Of a DNA stretch of 64,000 nt, positions 34,491 to 45,700 are shown one piece after another. Within the stretch, counting starts at the first letter, position 1; every line of letters begins with the position of its first letter. A program made the translations under genes and the position numbers. Origin of the DNA: Doryteuthis pealeii (lineage: Eukaryota; Mollusca; Cephalopoda; Myopsida; Loliginidae). The stretch lies in the NCBI GenBank assembly GCA_023376005.1, contig CM042150.1:73756131-73820130 (forward strand), read 5' to 3'. The notes beneath the pieces are model-generated. The model was not told the DNA's origin. It searched no databases and saw only the letters and a program-made list of their open reading frames with translations.

Positions 34491-35400
34491 TATGTTTCTC
34501 CCATTAAATGTCATGGTTATTAATAAACACACTTTTGCATAATATTATTTATTGTATTTTCAAGTTACGGTAATAATTCAAATACCTCATCTCTACCCAC
34601 TTCCAAATGAATTGCTATAAATTTTCTAATCCAATTCTGATTTATTGAACATTTCATTATTTTAATCATTCTGAATGAAGAATTTTGAAAAGTACAAATA
34701 TATTAATTAATTTTTCTTGAAATAACTCAATCTATAAAAGTTTCAGTAACTCTATTTTAATTCATCTTCCAATTTCCCTTGCCAATAAGTTATTTTAGAT
34801 CAGGTTGAATACAATCCAAAGGGTGTCATTTCTTTATTTCCACCTCCACATATTTCTTTTTCTTTTTTAGTAGTTTGACTTTTAAAGTACAATGGAGTAA
34901 CTTAACTGTGTCTTTCATCTCTGCTATGATGTATTTTTTCATAGAATAATAATGTTTAAATTGTTAGCATCTCCTGCTTTGTAGTGGAACATCTATTGTT
35001 GGATGAATCTCAAATTTATTCAGATTAGTGTACTGAAAATCAATATTTATTTTATTGAATTGCTATAAATGATATTTCCTATAGCCATAAAAGAGGAGAC
35101 ATTTCTTCTATGCAAATAAAATCTTTTGCTTTGGATCTGCACTTTCTGTCATTGTCCAGTTTTTATTGTTTAATATTTTTTTTCTTTTTGTCGAATAGGA
35201 TTAGAATCAGTTGTTTTCTTTCACTTTTCTTTGTCTTGCTTAAAAAAAGTTCTACTTATCAATGTTTGATTTTTTTATTTATTGGATATAGGAATTTCTC
35301 ACTAACATGAGGCTGTGATGAAGAAGAAAAGAGATAAAAGTTTATTTCTGTGCTATCCAGAAGGAATGTTTTTTTGTTACTACAATGAGTTCTAACACAA
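34491..35400. other. AT-rich DNA, nothing recognised
   Basis: No gene or element recognised. Confidence 0.4.
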
Positions 35401-35404
35401 TGGA

Positions 35405-35570
35405 GATGCAAGTGGCCTAATAGTTAACAGAATAAAATCGGTGAATCATGTTCAATCTCAGCATTGGCAGTTTACATTCATTTTGCATTAATATCCTTGA
35501 TCAAGGCATGGATCCAGTCTTCTGCTAAACTATATGAAAATAGGAGGACAGCCAGAACAGTTGAATATTA
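35405..35570 (+). mobile_element. tRNA-headed SINE-like fragment
   Basis: A-box-like AGTGGCCTAATAGTTAACA (35,410-35,428) and B-box-like ATGTTCAATCTC (35,449-35,460) are 39 bases apart. ATATCCTTGATCAAGGCATG then matches the body of the 28,385 and 38,262 copies. The 3' end is unclear. Confidence 0.55.
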
Positions 35571-35884
35571 GAAGAAAAAAAAGTAATGCATCTCGAGCAT
35601 TTAATAATATTCAAGGATAATTCTTTGCTATTGGTACTATGTAATACAGTACAAACTGGTCCCATGTTATTTGTAGAGAAAATTGATAGATAAGTAACTT
35701 TTATTGCTTTGAAAGATGCTATAAAGGGAGATTACTCTGCATGGTATCCTGATTACTTCATTGTTTAGATTAGAACAACTGGAAAGAAATATGAAATAAC
35801 TGATATTATGTAAAATGTAAATATCCCAGACTTTTGATTAACATAGGACTGCCACCACACTACATCTGTCACAGTGATACAGTT

Positions 35885-36160
35885 TTGGAGAAATCTGGTT
35901 TTATGGGGAGGAGTAGCTAGCCTCACCCCCCCCCCTGTTTTGAATTCAGAGTTTTTACTTCTGTTAGACAGGTTGCCTTACCAAGGCTAAAGAATCTGCC
36001 TTGCTATTTACCCATAGCTGGAAGAAAAAGAGGGGGATTCATATCTTTCCCAAGGGCATTAGCATGAAAGTGAAATGCAAACAGCCTCATTCAGGATTTA
36101 AACTTGGTTTGTCAAATCCATTTCTTAAGAAGATAACCATTATGCCACTCACTCTGACCT
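35885..36160 (-). mobile_element. SINE-like element, minus strand
   Basis: Reverse orientation: a B-box-like CAAGTTTAAATCCTG, then CTAATGCCCTTGGGAAAG, then the shared module containing CCAGCTATGGGTAAATAGC and TAAAAACTCTGAATTC. An A-box-like GAGTGGCATAATGGTTATC is at about 36,132-36,150 on the minus strand. Confidence 0.6.
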
Positions 36161-36790
36161 TTTGACCCACTGATATTAAAAAGCATTGCTAATTTGAGGG
36201 ATTTAAAATTTTCTGTTTGTTTCCTTGTTATTTATGTATGTAAATTTATATGTACAGTGCAAAAAAGAGGCCTTCTTTTTTCACTCTAGCTGAAAAGATT
36301 GAAGAATGGATCAGTTAAAATAATGTGTTGACAAATGAAAATATCAACGATGAAAATAAGAGATTCAACTATTTATATAAACAAAATTTGGATTGTTAAT
36401 AAATCTTCTTAAAAGGATAAATATTAATCAGCAGAATATTTTTTGAAAACATTGCAAACACATTAAAATTTGATTTTGATTCGTTTATTCTTCATCTATC
36501 TAATTCTAGTTACATGAGTCATTACATCGATGAGAGTAAGAAATGGAAACAAGAATAAGCTCCCAGTGAGCTTCAATCTCATCTCTCCATCTGCCTTAGG
36601 GAAGACTGGTTGTATAGTCTGATCCAAATAACACCTATAAAGCCATTCTCCGATTAGTCAGTGTTATATTAGTTGTTATTGTTTTACATTCTAGCAGTAT
36701 TAAAAATATACTTATAGAGGTGATGATCCAAGTTAGTTTTGATAAAATAAGCAACTAAAATTAGGAAGATTAAAGTTGTTTCTTTAGAGA
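36161..36790. other. AT-rich DNA, nothing recognised
   Basis: No gene or element recognised. Confidence 0.4.
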
Positions 36791-36799
36791 TTTTTACTA

Positions 36800-37018
36800 A
36801 CAGTTATATAATATCACATATTTCTAACTAAATAATTTGCATACAGTTGTATAGTTACAAGTATTCCTATTTGATACTAATAATTATATTATCATTGTAA
36901 TCATTTCTGTTTGATAATAGTCATTTGCTTGTATACTGTTATATAGTTTCAAGTAACTATTCTTAAGACAAATAATTTACAGTTATATGGCATTAAGTAT
37001 TCCTATTGAATATGAATA
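36800..37018 (+). repeat. Degenerate ~45-bp minisatellite (locus 1)
   Basis: Units contain CAGTTATATGG, TTTCAAGTATTCC and TGATACTAATAATT. Starts near 36,800, 36,844, 36,937 and 36,979. The same family occurs inverted at 47,200-47,365 and again at 60,170-60,585. Confidence 0.65.
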
Positions 37019-38030
37019 TTTTTTTAAGCATCTGCTATTGACCCGACTGGGTGGAATTTTATTTTTGGTTACAGAATTCCAGTACTGCAAAATTTTGTCA
37101 TAAAAAAATACCTCATAATATCTATTTTGATTGTAAAATCTTCTACTAGAAACAATAAAATAATTTGGTTTAAAAGAAAATTAAACTTTTTATTAAAAGA
37201 TTGTTACAGGTTTACTTATTTATGGACAATGCTGCAAATAAATGTTAATTTATTATTGATTACATTTTAAATTTATTTGGTTAATCAAAGAAATGATTGA
37301 AATGTGAAAAGATATTTAACATAAAATTGACATTAAAGGATTTGAATGCAGAAACAAAAGGAAGATTCACCAAGGAATGTTGCAGGTGTTTGAATTAAGA
37401 AAAGGAATGAAGAAAATCCATCTTGAAATTCATTCTTTGCACGAGGACATTTTGATTTGTAAGCCAAGCATATCACTGTCTCCTAGAAAGTGTCAGAAGT
37501 GGCTGCACAGATGTTGGATTCAATGGGCTGTTCATTTGGAAGATTGGACAGGGGAATTGTGTTTGTTATTTTACTAAAGACAAGCATTGAAGCAAAAGTG
37601 AATTAAACAAGTTAAATGGATAAAGTATCTAATCAAAATCAGATTGAATTGCATGGCAGTTGCATGGCAGATTCAACCCTGCAATGTTGATCTCTAAATA
37701 TTACCATGTGAAAAGCTACCATATCATGCGATTCTTCAGTATCAAGTATGGCAAACCATATTTGGATTGAGAAGAATACATATTACCCTCTTTGGGGATC
37801 ATGTACAAATAATTGATAGGGAGCATTTTTAGAGGTGTGAGAAAGTTGAAGGAAGCATCACACATTGGTTTATGAAAATGTATAAATAAAGCAAGTAAAG
37901 GTTTTAACCTGAGTTTTCTTATAACAGAAGGAAGACTTGAAAATGTGACATAGTGGAATATATCTGGATTGAGGTGGATACACATTACTCTTAGTGTAAT
38001 GGTTATCATCGTGGGAAATGGAATTGAGTT
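37019..38030. other. AT-rich DNA with a direct repeat pair
   Basis: A ~33-base segment at 37,759-37,792 (TATTTGGATTGAGAAGAATA then CATATTACC) recurs imperfectly at 37,961-37,993. No gene. Confidence 0.4.
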
Positions 38031-38260
38031 CAATCAGTCGGTAGAGCATCTTGTTTGATACTGGCCCTAGCCAACTCAGTATATGAGTAGCACAGGGATC
38101 AGTGTGGTAAAGTGAGGAGCTGATGGTAGGTGTGGCACTCTATTTCAGATGTCAAAAAACAATCTTCTTGATCTAGCACTATGAAAAGGGTATAAACTCC
38201 CTCACTGTCTGGCTGAAACCGACTTTAGGCCACCCCAACAACTTTACTTACTTGAACTAA
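38031..38260 (+). mobile_element. tRNA-headed SINE (family S1), B box deleted
   Basis: The A-box-like head CAATCAGTCGGTAGAGCATC (38,031-38,050) is followed directly by ATACTGGCCCTAG and then ATGAGTAGCACAGG, GAGCTGATGGTAGGTGTGG and a tail with CTGGCTGAAACCGACTTTAGG. In the 43,722 copy the same head and body are separated by the B-box region, so this copy has lost about 25-30 bases including the B box. Confidence 0.7.
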
Positions 38261-38620
38261 TGTCTTGGGAGAGGCATGAATCCATCTGTTTGCCTTCCAG
38301 TTATAGGTAAATAGTTGGGCAAACTGGATTCTTTAGCCTTGGTCTAGATAAGGAAAATTTAGAATTCAAATCAGCTGCTTAAAAATTGACCTTGTATCAC
38401 ATCCTGGTTGTGGCAGAGAAGTTGAGTATACATATACACATTACTGTCTCAGAGATGATTGACAGAGAGCATTATTGGAAAGTAAGGGGGAGGGAATTGA
38501 AAGAAGTGGTTTGCATCAGTTTGTCTGTGGGGATTAATAAAAATAAAATGAAACCAAATAAAAATAAATAAAACAAAATTAAATTAAATAAAAATAAATA
38601 AATAAAAGACAAAAAAACAA
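38261..38620 (+). mobile_element. SINE/LINE-tail fragment with A-rich tail
   Basis: CTAATGTCTTGGGAGAGGCA, then the shared module (GGTAAATAGTTGGGC, TTTAGCCTTGG, TTAGAATTCAAATCAGC and ATTGACCTTGTATCACATCC). It ends in an A/AAAT-rich tail (about 38,535-38,615), typical of a retroposed 3' end. Confidence 0.6.
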
Positions 38621-38624
38621 CAAA

Positions 38625-39010
38625 CTCCCATGTGGCCTTCACCGGAAATCCAACAAAAAGGACTGTCCCCCGACCCCTAAAAGAATCTCGCAGACATTTT
38701 GGAGTCAGGCCTTAACTGAGTGTAGTCGCTTCCTAGGCCAGGGGCATATCCCTTTGCCTCAATTGACTATGACCAGGCCAATAAAGTCTAAGTCATAAAG
38801 CCACCTTCTGCCTTTGTCTCTTTCCTTTCTCATTCTTTGAATGTCTTCTTTTCTGCGTGACCCCCGAAAGAGATAGGGTTAAAAGAAAAACCAAGGAACA
38901 CACAGCTGAGAATATCCAGCTACTTTAAACCTATAAAACACCCTAAACCACTTATGCCCCATATGTCTGCCAGTTGCACAGGTTAAGCTTGAACAGATTT
39001 AAACACAATG
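38625..39010. repeat. GC-richer block, unclassified repeat
   Basis: Clearly less AT-rich than the flanks and directly abutting the A-rich tail. Contains CTAGGCCAGGGGCATATCCC and GACCCCCGAAAGAGATAGGG. No frame, tRNA or snRNA fold recognised. Probably an unrecognised mobile element. Confidence 0.35.
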
Positions 39011-39972
39011 TAGCTGTGTTTGTTTAACAAAGGTGTTGGGGAATTCAAGGATATAATAGATATTAAAATTTGAAAATGTCTTCATATAAAAGATCGGAAC
39101 AAGCTGCATCCATAACTAAAAAAAGTACCCTTTTAAAATGTTTTTATATAAATTGGGAAATAATTAGAATAATTCAAAATAATGGAATTATTTGTTGGAT
39201 TAGAACTTCTGCCTAAGATAAAAGTCCTGATTTCCCAGCCATTTTTGCCTAAGGTCACATTAATTCCCTGATCTTTTAGGTGAAGATTAGAGAGTAGCAT
39301 TTGTTTGTAAGGTTATATGTAAAAGTATATTAATAAAAAGTAGGTAATCAACAAATTAAAAAGTAAAAAAATATTAAAATTTAAGATTATAAAATATTAA
39401 TTCTGTTCAGTGTTAAATCATTTTATATCATTGTTATGATATCATGTAACCAGCAGCCATTTTGTAAAAGTGATTTGATGAAACGGCAGAGAAACATGGT
39501 CTGTTGATATCTGTTGATAATGATTTTTGTATTTGAGCTTTGGGATCAAGTCTCCAATAAGTACTCTAGCTTGTCAAGCTTGTTCACATGTTAACTCATC
39601 ACTGGTAAGTTCTACTTCAAAATTTTTTGCACTTATATTGTAGCTGACAAAAACAAATTTTATCAATTGTATGATACTATTTTTGAACAACATCCTTTTA
39701 ATCAAATAAACATAAAAAATATTTTGCAAATAAAATCTGTATTTTTATTCAAATAAGCATATCTACATTTCTTTTCTGATTACATAAAGACTATTTTAAT
39801 ATAAAAACGTTTCTTTCCTGTTTTTTTTTTTAAATTTATCTTAAGTGTTGAAAAATATTCATTTGACTTGTTTGATTAGCTAGGGTGCTTATTGAAAACT
39901 TCATCTGAGCTTTGAAACTAAAAATTAGAAAACATCCTCACACAATATAATTGCTATGTCAACCCATTAGAG

Positions 39973-39976
<4 letters not shown>
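39011..39976. other. AT-rich DNA, nothing recognised
   Basis: No gene or element recognised. Confidence 0.4.

Positions 39977-40019
<43 letters not shown>
39977..40019. repeat. (TA)n microsatellite
   Basis: An uninterrupted TA run of about 42 bases. Confidence 0.98.
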
Positions 40020-40021
<2 letters not shown>

Positions 40022-40599
40022 TAATTATACCTTCAATTTAGTTAAAAAATGAAGATCTAGGTTACTTTAAAAAGCTCATAAGACTATCATATTAATAAAT
40101 CCCTACTAATATTTCATAAGGAATAAATCCTAATTTTCTCTCATATTTTTTTTATCAGTTCAACCTTACCTTAGTGTTTATGTCTTTGATAGTTTTGCTA
40201 AAACTTGCATCTCACTAATAAAGTTCCAATTGCAGAATTCTGTGCAAGAAAAATTATGCAAAATTCTAAGAGAATTGAGAACAATATCATCTGTGCCTGC
40301 CATGCATGTCTGGTATTGATATTAATCTCAAATTCCCTTTCAGTAATCTTGTTTTAACTGAAAGACTTGCAGGACTATCAATTGCTGGTTTTAAGATTTT
40401 GATCCAATTTGCATAAAGATGAAGCTTAATCAACTGAGAATGGAGTGAAGCGTTTAATTATGACAACATTATTATTATTAATAATAATAATTATATTAAC
40501 AAAGGCCCATATTTCATCCAATCCTATTTCTCACTAAATGCCTGACTATGACAGTTGAAATGATAAAGTTAGGCTCATGAGAAAACCCCACCCACTTGT
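40020..40599. other. AT-rich DNA with repeat scraps
   Basis: AAATCCCTACTAATATTTCATAA (about 40,098-40,120) echoes 13,693-13,720. An ATT/AAT palindrome lies at 40,470-40,492. No gene. Confidence 0.35.
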
Positions 40600-40960
40600 C
40601 AAACTCTACAAAGCTTCACTTAATGTTCAGTATTGAAAGGTCAAGTTTTGAAGGAGGACATGGCAGGACAAAAGCAGATGACAGTGAAATAATATCAATG
40701 CTACTGAAACTCTCAAAGGACAATGAAGCAGCAAAAATAAGAAAGTTCATGTTAAAAAAAAAGAAAAAGAAAAGATATTCCTTTAACCAGTGAATTATAA
40801 AACCATGGAACATTCTTCCAGAAAAAAGTAGTTAACCGCCCAATTCTAAATACATTAAAAAATAGATAACCACTGGGAAAACAACTTGAGATAAATTGAA
40901 TACTGAATCATAGAATTCACATCATGATGTTTTGGATTTTCCAGATCAATGAACAATAAA
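40600..40960 (+). pseudogene. CR1-like LINE 3'-end remnant
   Basis: Reading from about 40,770 gives RYSFNQ, a stop, IIKPWNILPEKSS, a stop, PPNSKYIKK, a stop, ITTGKTT. This corresponds to the conserved C-terminal signature of CR1/L2-type ORF2 (F..RV...WN.LP..VV.A.S...FK..LD..W). Stops at regular intervals show long decay. The upstream 60 codons (from 40,596) are probably the preceding polymerase region but are not recognisable. Confidence 0.55.
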
Positions 40961-41460
40961 CATGACATGAAGAATTGGAAATATTACAGCTCAGTAATGT
41001 CCAATATTTATCTTAGGTATCTTAGCTAAGTATAGTTGAATGTTGATTTTAAAAGACTTAAACATACCTCAGTATGTCAAATTATACAATGTTGACTGAA
41101 GCCAGACTAGAATATGTCTGGTTGAATTACCAGATCAACCTGTTACATGTTCAAATGTATGATTCAGTTATTATTTTTCATGTTTAAGTAAATCTGGTAG
41201 AAACTTTCTCAAATGAATATATTTGGGTATAACTCAGTGGTTGAGCATAGTACCTGAGGACAAACTTTTGCTCTCTGTGGGCTTATTTATATGTATTTTT
41301 GCCAGTTCAACTACAAAAACGTTAGGGGTGGTGGTTTTTGGAACACCATAAATTCCTAGTTTTTGTTTTACAGATGGTTTTTATTTATTTATTTATTTCA
41401 CTGACTTATTTTTTATTTATGGTTTAAATATTCCTTAGAATATTTCTATGGTCAGTAACA
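40961..41460. other. AT-rich DNA, nothing recognised
   Basis: No gene or element recognised. Confidence 0.4.
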
Positions 41461-41464
41461 AAAT

Positions 41465-41590
41465 GTGCACTTATATTTACATGGTGCTAGATTAGCAGTT
41501 AGTGAGTTTGATTCTCACTGGGTGCCTCATATTTCTGTGACCCAGCTAAAAACAAGTATTGTGCCTATGTGAATAGGAGCTGGAGGGATT
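41465..41590 (+). mobile_element. SINE-like fragment with B-box-like motif
   Basis: ATGGTGCTAGATTAGCAGTT then GAGTTTGATTCTCACTGGGT (41,504-41,523), a B-box-like segment, followed by GCCTCATATTTCTGTGACCC. The same order is seen at 49,895-49,985 and 50,140-50,200. Confidence 0.45.
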
Positions 41591-42583
41591 TTGTCAAATA
41601 AGGATATAGAAAAAAATAATTGAGAATAACCAAAATCTTTTTGCTGACATTTTTATCATTATGTTATTTTACTTGTTTATTTGCTTTTAGCAATAAAAAC
41701 TTATTGCATTAAAAGAGATGTCATCAAAATAATTAAAAAGTTTTTTGCTTTGTTAGTGTTCATTTCTATATTATGTTTTCATAATACATTTTTAGCACCT
41801 GCTTGAACTTAAGCCCCCCACCCAAAAAAAACAAAAAAAAAACATTTCCCTCTTATACACTAGGGATTATAACTCCAGGAAGTATACAAGTATGCACATG
41901 TGCATATTATATCCACAAACAGTTTGGAAGAAAATATCAAAACATAACTTTTTTTCTTATCTACCTTGCTAATAAATTTCTGGGAGAATTCATTTTACTA
42001 ACAACAAATAAAAACACCTGATAATTTGTCTTTAAGGGTTTTAAGAATCACAGCTTGCAGTTGTCTGACAGTGTCAGATTAGAGTACAATAGTAAACTTC
42101 ATGCACAAGTGTACAGAATCTTTGAGGAATAGAAAAAAAAACGGTACAACATTAACCGTTTTCCAATAGAACCTGACTTGTTTATAATCTGTTTGCTCTG
42201 CCATCTTTGCCTTAATTGATTTTTAAAAAATAATTCAATTTTGAGTCAGCAATGGAAATAAGTTGTGAGACTTATTGTCTGATGGTTAGTGGTTAGTAAA
42301 TGTGTGTAAAACTGAAGAAAATTCTATTGTAACATGTAAAAAGTATGCAAATTAGGACAAGAAAACTTTGGTTCTGATTGGCTGACAAGACTACAATAAA
42401 AAGCAAGAAGTCATGTAAACTGTGGTTGTCTGAAGATTGTAAATCAATCATAGCATGAAAGATGAGGTAACAGCAAAGAGTTTTAAGGCAAATACTTTTA
42501 ATCTGTCATAGATTTTAATTTGGCTGTCTTGAAGACACAGATCACTTTTAAGTGTTGGTAGACTCTGCTAACAAAATTAAATA

Positions 42584-42586
<3 letters not shown>
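41591..42586. other. AT-rich DNA, nothing recognised
   Basis: Includes the second TCTGATTGG plus TATA-like pair at 42,373-42,400. No gene. Confidence 0.35.
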
Positions 42587-42639
<53 letters not shown>

Positions 42640-42641
42640 CC
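42587..42641. repeat. (AC)n(AT)n microsatellite
   Basis: An AC run of about 40 bases passing into AT. Confidence 0.97.
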
Positions 42642-43718
42642 TTTAAAATAGAAATAGCTATGAATTTTTAAAAAAAATTTTTATTGCAGCACCATTTTAG
42701 AAACATGAATAAATGTTTATACTTTATGATGCATAATGATTGATTTTTAAAAGTGATTGAGTTTTTTTTAGTTTTTTTATTTTGAGATTTGAATTTGTTA
42801 AAAGCAATATTAATCTATAGAGAAGTTGAGATTTTATACATTTCCCAAAAATGATCTTGAATTATACAAGTTTTGAACATTCAATTTCTGTTTTAGCAAT
42901 ATGAAGATTTTTTTTTCCATTTTATTAAGTCAAATTTATTTGCTTTAGATAAATCTAATGGAAAGTTTTTAAAAAACATTTTAGTTTAGTTAACTTATCC
43001 TACGTAGCAGTTATAACATTCATAAATAACTAAGTGCTAATATCGACAGCAGATAAATGAATGGCTTATCACACAATAGAAGTATCAAAATTAGTAAAAA
43101 AAGAAAAATAAATTATATGACTAACAGAATAAAACCTCATGAGTAACACATGATAAGATTTACATTTTCTTTAACATTTATTGGGGAAATTATGTCTTGT
43201 TATTTTTAATTTTATAAAAATTCTTATCATTATTGGTTATTTTTTGTTTATAAAGGTGAAAGCCTACCTATACTTCTTGACATGTCTGATTGGAGTTTGT
43301 AAAGTAAATAATATTTCCTTTGACATATTTTAGATATGTTTATATGAGAACGCAAAGGTAAAATATATTTGAAGTACAAGAAAAAAAGATATCACAAATG
43401 CAAACTCTTTCTGCACGTAAGGAGATTTAATAAAGTGCAAATTTGGAAAAGAATTGTTTCGTGATTCTGTGATCTCTGATTTCAAAGTCAAGATAGAAAA
43501 AAAGCAGAAATAATGGCAGAAAGTTACACTCAGTGAGAATGAACTTGAGAGAAAAATATTTCACAAATGTAAAAATGATATTGATTGAGAAAGAAGAGAA
43601 TATAAGTGACTTCTTAATTTATAGTTGGTTTTGTAATAAGAAATCATATTGATAACAATCTGAATTTCTTTTATTTCTTTTTCTTTCTTTTAAGAAAGTT
43701 GATTTTGAATTGATTGAT
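42642..43718. other. AT-rich DNA, nothing recognised
   Basis: No gene or element recognised. Confidence 0.4.
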
Positions 43719-43719
43719 T

Positions 43720-43992
43720 GATAGGGGTTGGTTTAGCCCAATTGATAGAACATCTATCAAGGAATCACAAAGTTCCGAGTTCAATACCGGTTTCCCCAAG
43801 TCAGCAAATGAGCAGCACAGTTTGGGTAATCTGATCTGTGCATTAAAGCATCTTGTAGCTGACGGTATGTGTGGTGCTCCACAATATTCCTGGACTAGTG
43901 CTAGCAAAAAGTGGATAGATTCATTTGCTGTTCTGCTGATACTGGCTATATGCCACTCTGCAGACTTTACTACCTTATTGTTAAAATATAAA
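43720..43992 (+). mobile_element. tRNA-headed SINE (family S1), most complete copy
   Basis: A-box-like TTAGCCCAATTGATAGAACA (43,733-43,752) and B-box-like GAGTTCAATAC (43,777-43,787) give a tRNA-derived pol III promoter. The spacing and the start GGTTTAGCCCAATTG are reminiscent of tRNA-Lys-type heads known from cephalopod SINEs. The body (ATGAGCAGCACAG, GATCTGTGCATTAAAGCATC, TAGCTGACGGTATGTGTGGT, AAGTGGATAGATTC, GCCACTCTGCAG) is shared with 51,828-52,010 (minus) and 38,031-38,260. Both overlapping frames (plus and minus) are non-coding. Confidence 0.78.
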
Positions 43993-44990
43993 AACTTCAT
44001 CAGACAATGTTTTAAATGTTAAGTAATATTTACAGTTAAATAATAAGTTGTTATTATAATTATGGTTATTAACATACTTATTAAGTCAATCTTCATACAA
44101 CAGTGCCCTTTTTATTATTCCAAAGCAAATGATGCTGGCTAACTTTAAATGGAAGATTCAAAGGTTGAACATAAATTGAAGTGCTAGAAATTTAAAGACA
44201 AATACACTGTATGGCTTAACTTTTCCCAAATTCAGTATATATGACATAATTACGTAGTGTATCTTTGCCAGTGTTGCTGTGGTAACTATGAAATACAGCA
44301 AGGATTTAACACTGACTGCAGAATGATTGTTGTGGCCAGAAGGATGGGACATTCTATCTCTGAGGTAGCAAATGTGGCTCTAGATTGTTCTTAGGTAACA
44401 GATTCAAAGACATACCTGGTGATTATGTGACTTCCGGACAGACATCCACAGCAGATAAAAACTGGAGGCATCTACAGGTGATGCAAAAACCAGGACTGAC
44501 TGTGACACAGATGATAACATTGTATCAAATCATATTCTATTGTATAAATGCTAATGCTGTTCAACCTATTGTCCAATGCACTGCCTCCAATAAGCCTTTT
44601 TGTAGACATCAGCCAACAAGTTTACCATTATTGATACCATAGAATCAGTTAATGTGTTTCATCTGGGTCAAAGAACATCACTATTGGACTGTGGAGGGCC
44701 TGGCCAGATAAGTCATGTTTTCTGTTCTTTCAGATGGGCAGTTAAGTTTTTGTGTGAAGGAGATTACTTGAGACTATGAATCCAGCTTGCCATTCATTTC
44801 TGAAAGATATTAAGTATTTAAGAAGCTTCTAAATTCCTTTCTAATGTCTTATGAGGCAGAATTTACTTTTGATATCAACACATAAAATCTGTCAAAGTGA
44901 TGTTATAAACAAGTGCAAGGTTGCAAAAGAAAAATGTATGAAAAGATTGAATTTAATTTTATCTATTTTAAATAAACAAAACTTGATTTA
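43993..44990. other. AT-rich DNA, nothing recognised
   Basis: No gene or repeat recognised. The 85-residue frame at 44,385-44,642 has no known motif. Confidence 0.4.
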
Positions 44991-44999
44991 TCTAATAAG

Positions 45000-45700
45000 A
45001 ATGTTCTCTGGGGGGCACAGTTAAGTCCGACACTTTTACTCTCCCAACTGACCAAGTGTTCAGTCTGACATAATCTCTCCCAACAATGCTGCACTCTTCT
45101 CACCAACACTATCAAAATATCTTGTCTCTCGTCCACGCATAACAACAGCCAAAATGCTACTGCAAGCTTTCTCTCAGGTTTGTGAGGGCCGGTCAATAAA
45201 TACACAATTACAGTGTTCATCCGGGCTCCTTACTCTGACCTGCCCAAACAGCACATGCGACACTAATCAGCACGCGTTAATCCTTCACATCCGGGCCACT
45301 CTGGATAGTTTAGCAATTCCCATGTGTCAGGCCACGACTCACGATCAGGAGGATGCGAGTTCAATCTCCTCACTCGCCTCTGATCTCATTCTGTATGCCA
45401 AATTCAGTCATGCATGCTTCAAACTACTATGTTCGTGGTTTCTCTCACCACAATTTAGAAAAGATATAGTCTTTCTTCTTTCACTTGGTGTTGGGAGCTG
45501 AGTGGTTGTTTGTCTGTTCTTAGCCTGGTGACTTGGTTGTGTGTGGCATTGTGATGTGGTATGGGTTGATAGGCTGTTAGTGGTCTTTGATCTTGTCCAA
45601 AATGTGACATGTGAACCTCTTCTCTGTACCAGTCCTGAAGTCAACTGCTGTTTGTGACTTTTGATTGACCCTTTTATAGCTGTGTTTGGGAGTGAAATTG
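45000..45700. other. Higher-GC island, unclassified
   Basis: About 700 bases are visibly richer in G and C, with several CpG-containing words (CCGACAC, CATCCGGG, ACGCGT, CACGACTCACGATC). A tRNA-like B-box candidate GCGAGTTCAATCTCC sits at 45,357-45,371 with an A-box-like TGGATAGTTTAGCAATTCC at 45,302-45,320. The overlapping frames (45,154-45,501 plus, 44,963-45,220 and 45,408-45,644 minus) show no domain. It could be a retroelement terminus, a SINE composite or a CpG-containing regulatory region. Confidence 0.35.

Noticed and set aside
43671..44022. Overlapping 109- and 102-residue frames on both strands
   Set aside because: They cover the tRNA-headed SINE at 43,720-43,992, which is non-coding.
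45154..45501. 115-residue frame in the higher-GC island
   Set aside because: No domain, and minus-strand frames overlap most of the island; expected from lower stop-codon density at higher GC.
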